Below are positions 16,425-24,652 of a stretch of 64,000 nucleotides of DNA, in pieces. The position numbers and the translations under genes were made by a program. The stretch is from a virus. Position 1 is the first letter of the stretch; every line of letters begins with the position of its first letter. The notes below the pieces were generated by a model. That model was not told the DNA's origin. It did not search any database and worked only from the letters and a program-made list of their open reading frames with translations. Where the stretch lies: positions 62,001-126,000 of IMG/VR virus record IMGVR_UViG_3300036715_001140; one strand, written 5' to 3'.

Positions 16425-16526
16425 TTATTTATCCTCTACTTTGCTTAAAGTTATTCCCATATTAATAATGCTTCCACCAAAAGTCTCTGATAAAATATTT
16501 GTATTATTTGTAATAGGTTTACTCAT
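16425..16526 (-). CDS. Possible small protein (33 aa)
   Basis: The frame reads MSKPITNNTNILSETFGGSI and ends LSKVEDK, filling the gap between the radical SAM gene and the next gene. No clear ribosome binding site is visible, so it is a weak candidate. Confidence 0.35.
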   Translation of the reverse strand: MSKPITNNTNILSETFGGSIINMGITLSKVEDK

Positions 16527-16544
16527 ATTAGTATCTAAAGGATA

Positions 16545-17528
16545 CTAAGGAATATGTGGATTAGTTTTTGATTTAATTACGGCATAAACAAAGGTTGGAA
16601 TTGGTTCAGTTCTTACAGGTAATGAAGGTTCAGAAAGTTTAATCCTGTCTATTAAATCTTGTCTGTTTATTGGAGTCTCCATACACTTAGTAATATCTTT
16701 ACAGCATACAAATTCTTTGCATCTAAACTCCGAAAAATTATATACCCAATTATCCTCTAATGACTTTTGTAGAATGTTTCCTATTATAGGGAGTTCTCTA
16801 TAATAGCTTCTCATTGATAAACATGGTACAATATCTCCATTAGCTAAAATACCAATAGACTTTAATCCAGCAGTACACGGTCCGCTATTCATATTATCTG
16901 CACATATAATAGTAGCTTTAGAAGTATAGACATATTGCATCAACAACTTCTGCGCTTCTTCATTTTGATATACCGCATTTTCAGATTTATCTTCATCCTC
17001 ATACATAGTGTACTGTATTTGCCATGTCAAGTTATTAGCTAATACAAATTCTTCAATCTTCTTAAATTGAAAAATATTTTTAATATTAAAGTTTGAAATA
17101 ATGGTACATTTATAAATTAAAGATTTAAAACACTTTGTAGTTTTAAATCTTTTAAGTTCAGCCAGAGTATTTATTGATACTCCAATCCAATCGTATAGTT
17201 CTAAAACACTTTGACTATCATCCATACTACAAGTGTTATAGGTACAAATGTTATAAGGATTAATAAGTATCTTACATACTACATCTTTTTGCTCTAACTT
17301 ATTGATCAAGTGTTCATGGCTTATATATGGTACTATAAGAGGATTACCTCCAGAAATACTAATTTCTTTGGGAGGATAATCGTATATAGCATCAACAATA
17401 CTGGCAATAGATTCTTTATCTATCTTAGTTTTGTTTAAAGAATCTTTTGATCCGCAGTAAGTACAACCTGCTTCACAATTATCAGTTATCTCCCAAATAA
17501 TTTCTTCTAGTTTAATGTGAGATTTCAT
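16545..17528 (-). CDS. Radical SAM / SPASM-like protein
   Basis: A radical SAM enzyme of 327 residues. The [4Fe-4S] motif is C18-x3-C22-x2-C25 (NCEAGCTYCGSK), followed by ISGGNPL, the SAM-binding GGxP-like motif. The C-terminal quarter has CTAG, GDIVPCLSM, RCKEFVCCKDITKC, a Cys pattern typical of SPASM or twitch auxiliary cluster domains, which act in peptide maturation and similar chemistry. The substrate is unknown; no obvious precursor peptide is intact nearby. The ATG overlaps the stop of a decayed gene (ATGA) with CTGGAGACAAC upstream. Confidence 0.85.
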   Translation of the reverse strand: MKSHIKLEEIIWEITDNCEAGCTYCGSKDSLNKTKIDKESIASIVDAIYDYPPKEISISGGNPLIVPYISHEHLINKLEQKDVVCKILINPYNICTYNTCSMDDSQSVLELYDWIGVSINTLAELKRFKTTKCFKSLIYKCTIISNFNIKNIFQFKKIEEFVLANNLTWQIQYTMYEDEDKSENAVYQNEEAQKLLMQYVYTSKATIICADNMNSGPCTAGLKSIGILANGDIVPCLSMRSYYRELPIIGNILQKSLEDNWVYNFSEFRCKEFVCCKDITKCMETPINRQDLIDRIKLSEPSLPVRTEPIPTFVYAVIKSKTNPHIP

Positions 17529-17894
17529 GTTGTCTCCAGTTGTTCTCTAGTCATTTCAACTTGTTGTTTATTGTCTTTAAACCAAATGATATTTTCTTCA
17601 TCTACGAACATCAATTTGACGTTTGCTATGTTTATCCATATACTAGAATAATGCGTAGTGGTATCTACTTCCTGAATAAGTATTCAGGCTTTCACTAAAT
17701 GTTCCTCGAGCACTATAACTCCTTTAACGGCGCTGTCTCTTTCTTCAAAATACGTGTAGATCACGTTACCTATCTTATTTCCATCTTGGTCCAAAAAATG
17801 GAATGTTATCTGAAATCTTAAGACCCTCTGAGGAGAATATCTCTCCATTTTGATTACACTTATTCATGTTTAAGATAGGAACTGTTATTTGCAT
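17525..17894 (-). pseudogene. Broken gene translationally coupled to the radical SAM gene
   Basis: Starting MQITVPILNMNKCNQNGEIF the frame breaks in a six-T run (about 17805-17810); the next frame reads FLDQDGNKIGNVIYTYFEER, runs to HLVKA, meets a TGA (about 17688-17690), and then continues ILIQEVDTTTHYSSIWINIA to a stop overlapping the radical SAM start codon. The pieces add up to a protein of about 122 residues. One frameshift and one nonsense change suffice. Confidence 0.55.
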
Positions 17895-17919
17895 ATTGAA
17901 CACTTACCTTTTAGTATGA

Positions 17920-18128
17920 CTACCTTTTTGTATTAAATGAAAAATCTCTGAACTTCATTCTATCTAATTCTTTATGAACCTTTGGATCAAGAACAACTAG
18001 AGTATCATCAGGCATCTTGTGGTGAATACCTCACTTCTCTCTTTATCTGTAATGGAAATAGTTTTATTAACATGTTTGTTCTATTTACAGTTTTGACCTA
18101 CCTCATAATACTACACGTTTATTTGTAA
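17920..18128 (-). pseudogene. Eroded small gene
   Basis: A short frame at 17920-18015 reads MPDDTLVVLDPKVHKELDRM and ends FSFNTKR. Upstream, in a neighbouring frame, the peptide KTISITDKERSEVF precedes it with stops on either side, suggesting one gene broken by a frameshift and nonsense changes. A copy of the degenerate motif TCAAAACTGTAAAT lies at 18083-18096. Nothing else is recognisable here. Confidence 0.3.
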
Positions 18129-18135
18129 GAATATC

Positions 18136-18312
18136 TTAGGACTTACAGTAACATACGCAGTTCTTTTGTGACTTAGAGAACATGCGACAGAATACTTTTG
18201 GGTTATGATTTAGTGGAAGTTTATAGATACAGGTGTAGCAAGTATTACTATTACTCCACCAAACCTTGAGCCTATTTACCTGTTCTATATGCTTTTGATA
18301 CAAGCTCTTCAT
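18136..18312 (-). CDS. Small Cys-rich protein (58 aa)
   Basis: Not recognised. It contains CYTCIYK and a closing NCVCYCKS, plus VFCRMFSKS, so metal binding is likely. AAGGATTAACC precedes the ATG. Its layout (Cys pair, then F-C-R-x-F) is like that of other small phage zinc proteins. Confidence 0.5.
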   Translation of the reverse strand: MKSLYQKHIEQVNRLKVWWSNSNTCYTCIYKLPLNHNPKVFCRMFSKSQKNCVCYCKS

Positions 18313-18321
18313 GGTTAATCC

Positions 18322-18540
18322 TTAAATTATTTCTGTCCAATAGTCATAAATAATATCCATAGAGGTTTCTAACTGATTTATTAGTGTGCATGGTTTAGTA
18401 TTTATGTCAAAAGGTTTTATCCATAATCCAAAATAACGTCGTCCATGTAGATCTGCATCTACTTTACGCTCAGTAGTTCTCTTTCTTATATTTTTGAATC
18501 CGGCATGTTTTAAAACAGTAACTATGTCACTCTGTGTCAT
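18322..18540 (-). CDS. Hypothetical protein (72 aa)
   Basis: Not recognised. It starts MTQSDIVTVLKHAGFKNIRK at 18540, chosen because GAGGCTATT lies upstream, and overlaps the end of the preceding gene by 14 bases. The middle (DADLHGRRYFGLWIKPF) looks like a small alpha/beta fold. Confidence 0.6.
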   Translation of the reverse strand: MTQSDIVTVLKHAGFKNIRKRTTERKVDADLHGRRYFGLWIKPFDINTKPCTLINQLETSMDIIYDYWTEII

Positions 18541-18763
18541 AATAGCCTCTATTGATTTGATGAAAAGCTTCCTGTTTAAACCAGGATCTTTTAACAATAT
18601 TACGAGAGGCAATTAAGGTATTACCTAAACCTCGTCTGCCCATCTGTTCACCTTTATGATAAAAATGAACAGTATTATTTATGGCATCTTGCTCAGGTAT
18701 TCCTTGCTCTATTTGAAGTAATAAATAGTCTTCCCAATTATATGGTAGCAGTATCTTATTCAT
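18527..18763 (-). CDS. Hypothetical protein (78 aa)
   Basis: Not recognised. LPYNWEDYLLLQIEQGIPEQ, then GEQMGRRGLGNTLIASR, is a helical basic protein. It sits three bases after the upstream stop. Confidence 0.6.
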   Translation of the reverse strand: MNKILLPYNWEDYLLLQIEQGIPEQDAINNTVHFYHKGEQMGRRGLGNTLIASRNIVKRSWFKQEAFHQINRGYYDTE

Positions 18764-18765
18764 AT

Positions 18766-19185
18766 TTATCCCAATCCAAAATTACAAGTACATTCAATCC
18801 CTATATCTTGTGGTTTATCACAAGTTACATAGCATATATATCCACCTTGTTCTACAAGTCTATACCATTGACACTCTTCACAATAATAAACAAATGGACC
18901 TTCGTGTATTTCTTCAATTAATGCGTACTCATTGGTTTTACCTTCAGATATATCACCAGCATCTTCTTTTACCCATCTATCTGCTTGTTCAAAAGACATT
19001 GAAAAGCCATGAGCTCTATGTTTTACTTCATTATAATAATGTATACCCATAAATAGCAAATGTCTTAACGACCCGATTCCATATCCAGGTTTACTAAATA
19101 GCTTAAGAAGCTTATAAAGAATACCCCATTGCTTATTTTTATACTTTCTTGTATCAAATGTGGATATAACAAATATAGAGTTCAT
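18766..19185 (-). CDS. Hypothetical protein with Cys motifs (139 aa)
   Basis: Not recognised. The C-terminal third has YYCEECQWYR, ICYVTCDKP and IECTCNFG, probably one zinc site. The basic N-terminal half is hydrophobic in patches (LFMGIHYYN) but has no clear membrane span. The two following genes have similar small-domain character. Confidence 0.6.
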   Translation of the reverse strand: MNSIFVISTFDTRKYKNKQWGILYKLLKLFSKPGYGIGSLRHLLFMGIHYYNEVKHRAHGFSMSFEQADRWVKEDAGDISEGKTNEYALIEEIHEGPFVYYCEECQWYRLVEQGGYICYVTCDKPQDIGIECTCNFGLG

Positions 19186-19187
19186 GA

Positions 19188-19799
19188 TTAGTTCTTTGTA
19201 GACAATGATTTAAACTGATCACAGTATTTGCCATTAAAATCCTTGAATAGCTCACACCAGTTGTTTAACTTGTTATTAAATTTTCGCCATTCACAATTAT
19301 CACACATATCAAAATGATGTTCTACAAAGAGAGTAGGATCATAAAAATAAGCATAAGTCTTTGAAGCCTTATATCCTTCTTTTGTAATAAGAAAATCTAT
19401 ACTTTCTTTTAACTTATCAAATGCTCTTGTACAAACATCGAAGCGAATTGGACAGTTTGTCCATTTATCAAATAGCTTACAGTGGTCAATAACCAGATGT
19501 TGGTTAATATAGGAATAGCAATCCTTACTCTTTGTACTGTATCCACCTTGTAGTTTACTTGTCTTAATACTTAAAAACAAACTATTTTTATATCTATGAA
19601 CAGAATATTTGATAGAATGCTGACGTAAAAAATTTGTAATTAAAAGCCACTTCTCTTGTTGTTCATTGTCTAGTTGTACAAATTCTTTATTTAACCCAAT
19701 TGGAAACACTCTATACTCATTATCATTAGTCCAAACTTTTGTCCAATATTTCTTATCACTGTAAGTTTGAAAGCATTTAATACCTTTTTTGTTAATCAT
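19188..19799 (-). CDS. Hypothetical protein (203 aa)
   Basis: Not recognised. Rich in aromatic residues; the C-terminal part carries FDMCDNCEWRKFNN followed by WCELFKDFNGKYCDQF, a possible zinc site. GAAAGGATAGATAA precedes the ATG; the next gene starts two bases after its stop. Confidence 0.65.
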   Translation of the reverse strand: MINKKGIKCFQTYSDKKYWTKVWTNDNEYRVFPIGLNKEFVQLDNEQQEKWLLITNFLRQHSIKYSVHRYKNSLFLSIKTSKLQGGYSTKSKDCYSYINQHLVIDHCKLFDKWTNCPIRFDVCTRAFDKLKESIDFLITKEGYKASKTYAYFYDPTLFVEHHFDMCDNCEWRKFNNKLNNWCELFKDFNGKYCDQFKSLSTKN

Positions 19800-19812
19800 T
19801 TATCTATCCTTT

Positions 19813-19977
19813 CTATAGCCTAAGTACACAACAAGATTTATCATCTACACCTTTCATTAGCTTTAAGCATTTAGGACAATATGACCCAATTAGTTCTACA
19901 GGATAGGTAAATACCTGCTGTCTATACATACCTTCCCATTCACAATGTGGATATTTAACTTTTTTCTCTCCGCAATA
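19813..19977 (-). pseudogene. Small zinc-protein frame without a start codon
   Basis: An open frame reads YCGEKKVKYPHCEWEGMYRQ, continues to YCPKCLKLMKGVDDKSC and ends CVLRL with TAG. It is bounded upstream by a TAG at 19978-19980 and has no usable start with a ribosome binding site; the only ATG is internal. CPHC-like and CPKC motifs suggest a real zinc protein whose start was lost. Confidence 0.4.
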
Positions 19978-19987
19978 CTATATTATC

Positions 19988-20209
19988 TCAGTTATTATTT
20001 TCTAACCTTTCAATACGAAAGTTTAAGTTTTCTTCTAGTCTTTCTACTTCACAAGATAGTCTACCTATGGTTTTAATAAAGATCATGGACTCAACTTGTT
20101 TCATTTTATACATTAATTGACACAAGTGCTGTATACTTTCATTATCTAAATCCTTTGCTTCGAGATCAGATAAAAACTGTATTACCTTTAATACTTTATT
20201 CTGACTCAT
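19988..20209 (-). CDS. Hypothetical coiled-coil protein (73 aa)
   Basis: Not recognised. Almost entirely helical, ending in ERLEENLNFRIERLENN. The start MSQNK at 20209 follows AAGGAAGTAAAAGC and overlaps the upstream stop. Confidence 0.6.
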   Translation of the reverse strand: MSQNKVLKVIQFLSDLEAKDLDNESIQHLCQLMYKMKQVESMIFIKTIGRLSCEVERLEENLNFRIERLENNN

Positions 20210-20493
20210 GCTTTTACTTCCTTCCATAGTAAAATCTGGTCTAAAGTCAACATACTAAACTTTTCAAGTGTTTCATAATTATAGATGATAGCAACAGTAT
20301 GTAAGTCTAAAGGACCCACATGAGATAAACTAGCAGTCTTGCCTTTAACTTTTTCACCAAGCTTAGTTATCACAGAAATAGGTATTCCGAAAGGAGGAAT
20401 CGTTCCATCTAAAGTATGTATCTCTTTATACCCATCTCGTATAGCCTCTAGTATGATGTCCTCAATTTCATCGGTAAGTAATTCTTCTATCAT
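20206..20493 (-). CDS. Hypothetical protein (95 aa)
   Basis: Not recognised. Acidic N-terminal helix (MIEELLTDEIEDIILEAIRD) followed by a compact alpha/beta part. GAAGAGGTTAGCT precedes the ATG. Confidence 0.65.
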   Translation of the reverse strand: MIEELLTDEIEDIILEAIRDGYKEIHTLDGTIPPFGIPISVITKLGEKVKGKTASLSHVGPLDLHTVAIIYNYETLEKFSMLTLDQILLWKEVKA

Positions 20494-20505
20494 AGCTAAC
20501 CTCTT

Positions 20506-20715
20506 CTAGCTCAAATGTATAAAATCCTCTATATGATATTCCTTTTCATAATACCAAAATTCACACCATTTAAAACGATTATAAATTTGTAACCAATAGC
20601 GTTGGTAGCGTTCTTTATCTGCATCTTCAAATGTATTATCATAAGTGTTTCTATGGTATATATCTATAAGTGCTTTATTATAGACTTTTCTACGTTCTGC
20701 TCCTATTTTACTCAT
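20506..20715 (-). CDS. Hypothetical protein (69 aa)
   Basis: Not recognised. Tyr- and Arg-rich (RRKVYNKALIDIYHRN, RYQRYWLQIYNRFKW). The start at 20715 is chosen because AGAGGTATATAAA lies directly upstream. Confidence 0.6.
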   Translation of the reverse strand: MSKIGAERRKVYNKALIDIYHRNTYDNTFEDADKERYQRYWLQIYNRFKWCEFWYYEKEYHIEDFIHLS

Positions 20716-20744
20716 TTTATATACCTCTGCGATTATAATAATCA

Positions 20745-21125
20745 CTAACTAACTAACCTTGTCCAAGTACCTTTAGTGCCTATATAATCATCCATAGTAT
20801 CCTCCACTCTAGCAAGAATAAATTCTTTATCAGAAATAGGTGGAGTGGGCAGATTACTTTCAGTACATACTTTAATGTTACCTTTATATTCTCCATCATA
20901 AAAAGCTTTTACTCTATTTTCACTATTTTTATTTTCTGATACTATTGCTAATAGATCTTCATACTCTTTATCTCTGTTAGCTTCATTATCATAAATCCAA
21001 GTTAGCCTATAATTTTCAAATGCAAATAGTATTACTGGTTTTTCATTCTCTTTTATTTTACGGAAAAATTGACATTGTGCTAAGTTAATTGCACTATTTC
21101 CTGATCTGCTTGTAACATAATACAT
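20745..21125 (-). CDS. Hypothetical protein (126 aa)
   Basis: Not recognised. A soluble alpha/beta protein; it ends ARVEDTMDDYIGTKGTWTRL. GGAGAATAATT precedes the ATG. Confidence 0.65.
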   Translation of the reverse strand: MYYVTSRSGNSAINLAQCQFFRKIKENEKPVILFAFENYRLTWIYDNEANRDKEYEDLLAIVSENKNSENRVKAFYDGEYKGNIKVCTESNLPTPPISDKEFILARVEDTMDDYIGTKGTWTRLVS

Positions 21126-21135
21126 AATTATTCTC

Positions 21136-21456
21136 CTAGACTTTAAGTTTTCGTTCTTTGTCTATATGTAAAACTAAATTTGGGAAAGATTTATGTAGAT
21201 AAGAATCTAACCACATTAGGTACATTTCATACATAGTATCTTGATCTTCTTCTAAGAAGGCTTTATAAAAGATCTGCCGTTCTTCGATAGAAGCAAGCTC
21301 TCCACCACAGCAAGAAAAATCTGGACAACACTCGCCTCCTTCTAATTTAAAAGGACCTTCCTTATCTCCAAATCCATCAATAATAGAATAAAGGTTATTA
21401 TTATTATGAATTGATTTACCATTTAACCACTTTTCAAGTTGTTCTTTTGTAGTCAT
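21136..21456 (-). CDS. Conserved small phage protein with CPDFSCC motif (106 aa)
   Basis: Function unknown. GGECCPDFSCCGGELASIEERQ, then F-x3-A, is a pattern I associate with a small protein family common in phages; the Cys cluster probably binds metal. The start at 21456 is preferred over 21483 because GGTGATTAAG lies upstream and the longer start overlaps the deaminase stop deeply. Confidence 0.7.
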   Translation of the reverse strand: MTTKEQLEKWLNGKSIHNNNNLYSIIDGFGDKEGPFKLEGGECCPDFSCCGGELASIEERQIFYKAFLEEDQDTMYEMYLMWLDSYLHKSFPNLVLHIDKERKLKV

Positions 21457-21457
21457 C

Positions 21458-21865
21458 TTAATCACCAGTCTTAATCCGTTCATAATAAGGATATTCAGGT
21501 ACTGTATATATTACTTCTCTTATTCCTAATTCACGTATCATCCACATACACTGATCGCAAGGTTTAGCTAATGCTAAGTCATTATTCTTTTTAACTCGCA
21601 AAATAAATAAGGTTTTACCTTTAACTATTTCCTTATCCAGTTTTCTTAAACAGTCTCGTTCTGCATGTAAGGTTTCTTCAAACTTTGCATATTTATTTCC
21701 ACGGCCACAATAACGAATTTGATTATATCCTGTAGATAATACTTTTCGTTTGTTACAACAAACTGAACCTAACCTTTGTTGGTAATCACTTTTTTGTGCT
21801 TCATTGTAAGCAGTAAGAAATTGAGGATACTTAGCTACTAATATTGCAAGTTTATTTGTATTCAT
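21458..21865 (-). CDS. CMP/dCMP-type deaminase
   Basis: Zinc-dependent cytidine-type deaminase: the metal site is LHAERD (His-Ala-Glu) and PCDQCMWMI (PCxxC), with the preceding VCCNKRKVLSTGYNQIRY strand. 135 residues fits a single-domain enzyme. It probably turns dCMP into dUMP, the substrate of the phage ThyX, although riboflavin- or RNA-directed relatives cannot be excluded. It overlaps the next gene only slightly. Confidence 0.85.
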   Translation of the reverse strand: MNTNKLAILVAKYPQFLTAYNEAQKSDYQQRLGSVCCNKRKVLSTGYNQIRYCGRGNKYAKFEETLHAERDCLRKLDKEIVKGKTLFILRVKKNNDLALAKPCDQCMWMIRELGIREVIYTVPEYPYYERIKTGD

Positions 21866-21869
21866 AATA

Positions 21870-22622
21870 TTACTCGTCTAGTTTTAAAAGATCTATATGA
21901 AGAGGAACCGAAATTCTATTTCTAACTAGTTCATCCTCTAGTTCTTCTTTAGTATATTGTACACAAAATTCAAAAGATACTTCTGGATTAAGAATATAAT
22001 CAATTAGCTGCTGTTCATTAGTTATCAAGGTACTAATAATATTACAACATCTCCTAAGTTGTCTAACTCCATGAGCATCGGAATTACATACTCGTTTTAG
22101 TTTAAATCTTTCATAAGGATCTTTTGATCTAAATACCTGTCTACGATTATGTATAAATTCATATCCATCAATAACTAAATGACCTAGTTTAGATATGAAC
22201 CTCTTGGCATTCATTGGATGACATAGAATAATAGCACAATCATAATTATGCCTTGATCTGACATAAGCTAAATCATTTACACCAATAGAACCTTTTTCTT
22301 CTCTTATTCTAAATATATCTCTTATAGCTTCTGTTCCAAATACAAGTACTTCCTCGTAACCTTTTACTGAAAGTTCTATTCCATTTATAATTGGATAATT
22401 CAAGTCTATAGAAACATTATGAGATTCAAGAATTTGTCTATTAAAGGATTGAGGAGTCAAACTGTATTCTGGATAAGTTTTACCTTCACTCTTAGAGTAT
22501 AAATGGTCAGTAATTACTAAACAAGAGTGATTGAGTTCTTTACATGCGATAGCAAGTTCTCTAATAGTATTAGAGCCATCACTAAAATCACTATGAGTGT
22601 GAAGATTTATTTTATAATACAT
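21870..22622 (-). CDS. PHP-domain phosphoesterase
   Basis: The first PHP motif is NLHTHSDFSDG (H8, H10, D12), followed by ITDHLYSKSEG, later ELSV, CHPMN and CNSDAHG, which together form the trinuclear metal site of PHP phosphoesterases. At 250 residues it is a stand-alone domain. Possible substrates are nucleotide or oligonucleotide phosphates. It ends four bases before the deaminase start. Confidence 0.85.
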   Translation of the reverse strand: MYYKINLHTHSDFSDGSNTIRELAIACKELNHSCLVITDHLYSKSEGKTYPEYSLTPQSFNRQILESHNVSIDLNYPIINGIELSVKGYEEVLVFGTEAIRDIFRIREEKGSIGVNDLAYVRSRHNYDCAIILCHPMNAKRFISKLGHLVIDGYEFIHNRRQVFRSKDPYERFKLKRVCNSDAHGVRQLRRCCNIISTLITNEQQLIDYILNPEVSFEFCVQYTKEELEDELVRNRISVPLHIDLLKLDE

Positions 22623-22628
22623 CTCTTT

Positions 22629-22679
22629 TTATCTTATCTTCGCTTCATAGTCATATTTAAAATCTATTTTCTCTTTCAT
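22629..22679 (-). CDS. Possible micropeptide (16 aa)
   Basis: MKEKIDFKYDYEAKIR, with AAAGGAAAATTAA just upstream and a TAAATG junction with the preceding stop. It is short, so only the signals support it; it may be a spacer peptide coupling translation to the PHP gene. Confidence 0.35.
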   Translation of the reverse strand: MKEKIDFKYDYEAKIR

Positions 22680-23135
22680 TTAATTTTCCTTTAAATATTC
22701 ATAAATAGCACTAGCAAATCTATCTGGATTTACATATTTTATATCTATAGCAATATGAGTATAATGGCTTGCTTGACAATGTTTTATCAAAAACTGTTCC
22801 CACCAACTTTGTTCTTTTGCCCAATCCAAAAGTTTAAAGAAACCTTCAGGTGTAGAAAAATCAATAAAATAAAAAGTACCATTTTGCCTTCCTATAGTAT
22901 TGGCATGTTCAACAAACCCTTCAGCTACTCTAGCTGCTACTTTTTTTGAGAGTTCTTTATAACCTTGTCTGTATACTAAACCACATTTTGAACAAAATAC
23001 TTTCCAATCACAACCAATTAAGGAATTATTTTCACTTGAAGTATACTCTTTACCTACTTCAGAAATAAAATTATGCCAGCATTCATTAATTGCTTCTGTT
23101 AGAAACTTATTCTGTTCTAATCTTAACACTTTCAT
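22680..23135 (-). CDS. Hypothetical protein (151 aa)
   Basis: Not recognised. It has DWKVFCSKCGLVYRQGY (one Cys pair), a helix KLLDWAKEQSWWEQFL and AIDIKYVNPDRFASAIYEYL. AAAGGAACAAGAT precedes the ATG. The aromatic helix is similar to parts of small phage proteins, but no function can be assigned. Confidence 0.65.
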   Translation of the reverse strand: MKVLRLEQNKFLTEAINECWHNFISEVGKEYTSSENNSLIGCDWKVFCSKCGLVYRQGYKELSKKVAARVAEGFVEHANTIGRQNGTFYFIDFSTPEGFFKLLDWAKEQSWWEQFLIKHCQASHYTHIAIDIKYVNPDRFASAIYEYLKEN

Positions 23136-23146
23136 ATCTTGTTCCT

Positions 23147-23277
23147 TTAAGTAATATAAAGAGTATCTACTGCTTTAGCTTCTTCAGGATGCTCAGAAAT
23201 AATGTTAGATGTTTAACCATTACATAGATATGCCTATCTATTTTTGATCTAAATGAAATAAATTCAAATATATCTAT
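23147..23277 (-). pseudogene. Eroded small gene, start codon lost
   Basis: One frame reads DIFEFISFRSKIDRHIYVMV from an ATA (23275-23277) where a start would be expected; the adjacent frame supplies NIISEHPEEAKAVDTLYIT to the TAA at 23147. An ATG-to-ATA change plus one frameshift would account for it. The stretch contains nothing else. Confidence 0.3.
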
Positions 23278-23921
23278 GCATCCAGTAGCTTAACTTCATC
23301 AGTATTCTCAGAAATTAAATAAAATGGTCTACGTGTTCCTGTAGTTAAGTATTCCGCAGCTTTAAGAGCCATCAGTATCTTGTCTTCTGCATAAAGCTTT
23401 ACTCTTCTAGGTTTCTCATCAAATTCGTAAGAGTATAAAACTCCTCTTGCTACGTCATCACCAGATCCAATAGCATGACCCCAATTTTCACAGTCAATAA
23501 CAGAAAGATTACAGCATATCTCGTAAATCTGTCCATTATAGCCTATGATAATATCTGCATCCATTTCAGGTTCTTCATTCTCATGTTTTAATAAGTTATA
23601 TCGAGATAAAGTCTTTTGTAGGAAAGGAACGAAGGTACAACGGAGATAACTAGAAAATTGTGTATTAATATCTAAAGCAACTGTAGCAGTAGTAGGCTTA
23701 AATGATAAGAAATTAGGTAAAGTATTCTCAATCTCCTGTGCATAAGATTCATAAAAAAGTGTATCAGCTACTCGTCCTGAACCTGTTACTCCAATTACCA
23801 TTTGGCTAAGTTTAGCAATCTTTGCGTTGTTTCCGGTAATTCGTGTACTTCTATTTTGATATAATGAATCTGCACCCATTGATACTATTCCATTTTCTAC
23901 AACAGCTACAATTGTTGACAT
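23274..23921 (-). CDS. Proteasome-like Ntn hydrolase
   Basis: The protein begins MSTIVAVVENGIVSMGADSL, continues ITGNNAKIAKL, VIGVTGSGRVADTLF, and later has GSGDDVARGVLYSYEF and DKILMALKAAEYLTTGT. This is the beta-alpha-alpha-beta pattern of proteasome beta/HslV N-terminal nucleophile hydrolases; after removal of Met (or Met-Ser) a Ser2 or Thr3 nucleophile would be exposed. Stand-alone relatives occur in several phages. Substrate unknown. ATAGGAGTAATAT precedes the ATG. Confidence 0.75.
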   Translation of the reverse strand: MSTIVAVVENGIVSMGADSLYQNRSTRITGNNAKIAKLSQMVIGVTGSGRVADTLFYESYAQEIENTLPNFLSFKPTTATVALDINTQFSSYLRCTFVPFLQKTLSRYNLLKHENEEPEMDADIIIGYNGQIYEICCNLSVIDCENWGHAIGSGDDVARGVLYSYEFDEKPRRVKLYAEDKILMALKAAEYLTTGTRRPFYLISENTDEVKLLDA

Positions 23922-24015
23922 ATATTACTCCTATATTTATAAATATAGTATCTCTTTTATTAACTATTAGTAATATGGATATAGGCAGTTTATTAGATAG
24001 GTTAGAATGTATTGA

Positions 24016-24222
24016 TTAGGATAATACATTACTATTGGTTGTAGGTGGTAAGCTTATTCCTATGGTATTTATATCCATATTTATTGCAATCTGAGTTTTT
24101 GATATGTGAAACTTCTGATAAATATATTCAATAATACATTCTGGACTCATAGTATGTTCTTTATATAAAAGATATATGTGTTTTACAGATAAAGCATAAT
24201 CTTTCTGTGTAAATAAGTCCAT
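24016..24222 (-). CDS. Hypothetical protein (68 aa)
   Basis: Not recognised. Helical N-terminus (FTQKDYALSVKHIYLLYKEH) with no clear ribosome binding site, so less certain than its neighbours. Confidence 0.45.
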   Translation of the reverse strand: MDLFTQKDYALSVKHIYLLYKEHTMSPECIIEYIYQKFHISKTQIAINMDINTIGISLPPTTNSNVLS

Positions 24223-24254
24223 TTAAATCATATATAGTATTGTGTTCACATACT

Positions 24255-24377
24255 TTAGTTTTTTCTATATGCTTTATCTACATCTTCAACTTCTTGTTCT
24301 GTAGCAGGTCTTACTTTAGACGCTAGTACATAAGGACCCTAATATTCTTTATCATATTTTACGAATGGAGCAGGCAT
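24255..24377 (-). pseudogene. Small gene with in-frame TAG
   Basis: AGAGGAAAC precedes an ATG; the frame reads MPAPFVKYDKEY, TAG (24339-24341), then GPYVLASKVRPATEQEVEDV and DKAYRKN before TAA. Read as one protein of 40 residues it looks ordinary, with Trp (TGG) or Gln (CAG) at the stop. Confidence 0.5.
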
Positions 24378-24385
24378 GTTTCCTC

Positions 24386-24652
24386 TTATAACCAATGTTC
24401 TATATCTTTACGAAGAATAGTTGCACGTTCTACCTGCATTGCATTACCTGAAGTAAAATACTTTCTCACAATAGCTGCAAGTTGTCTATCACGTTCAATA
24501 GGATCAACTACTTCAAGATATGTTGTTCCATCATAGATATAAATAGTAGTTCCGTAACGATTAACTACTTTAGCGTAGTCACCTCTACTTGCAGGTATCT
24601 TACAAAGTTCTTCATAAGAACTAGCTACTTTATCAGTATGAGTGTTTAGCAT
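24386..24652 (-). CDS. Hypothetical protein (88 aa)
   Basis: Not recognised. The middle (GTTIYIYDGTTYLEVVDP) resembles short beta hairpins of phage structural or head-fibre proteins but is too brief for an assignment. AAGGAGCTAGTAAA precedes the ATG. Confidence 0.65.
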   Translation of the reverse strand: MLNTHTDKVASSYEELCKIPASRGDYAKVVNRYGTTIYIYDGTTYLEVVDPIERDRQLAAIVRKYFTSGNAMQVERATILRKDIEHWL

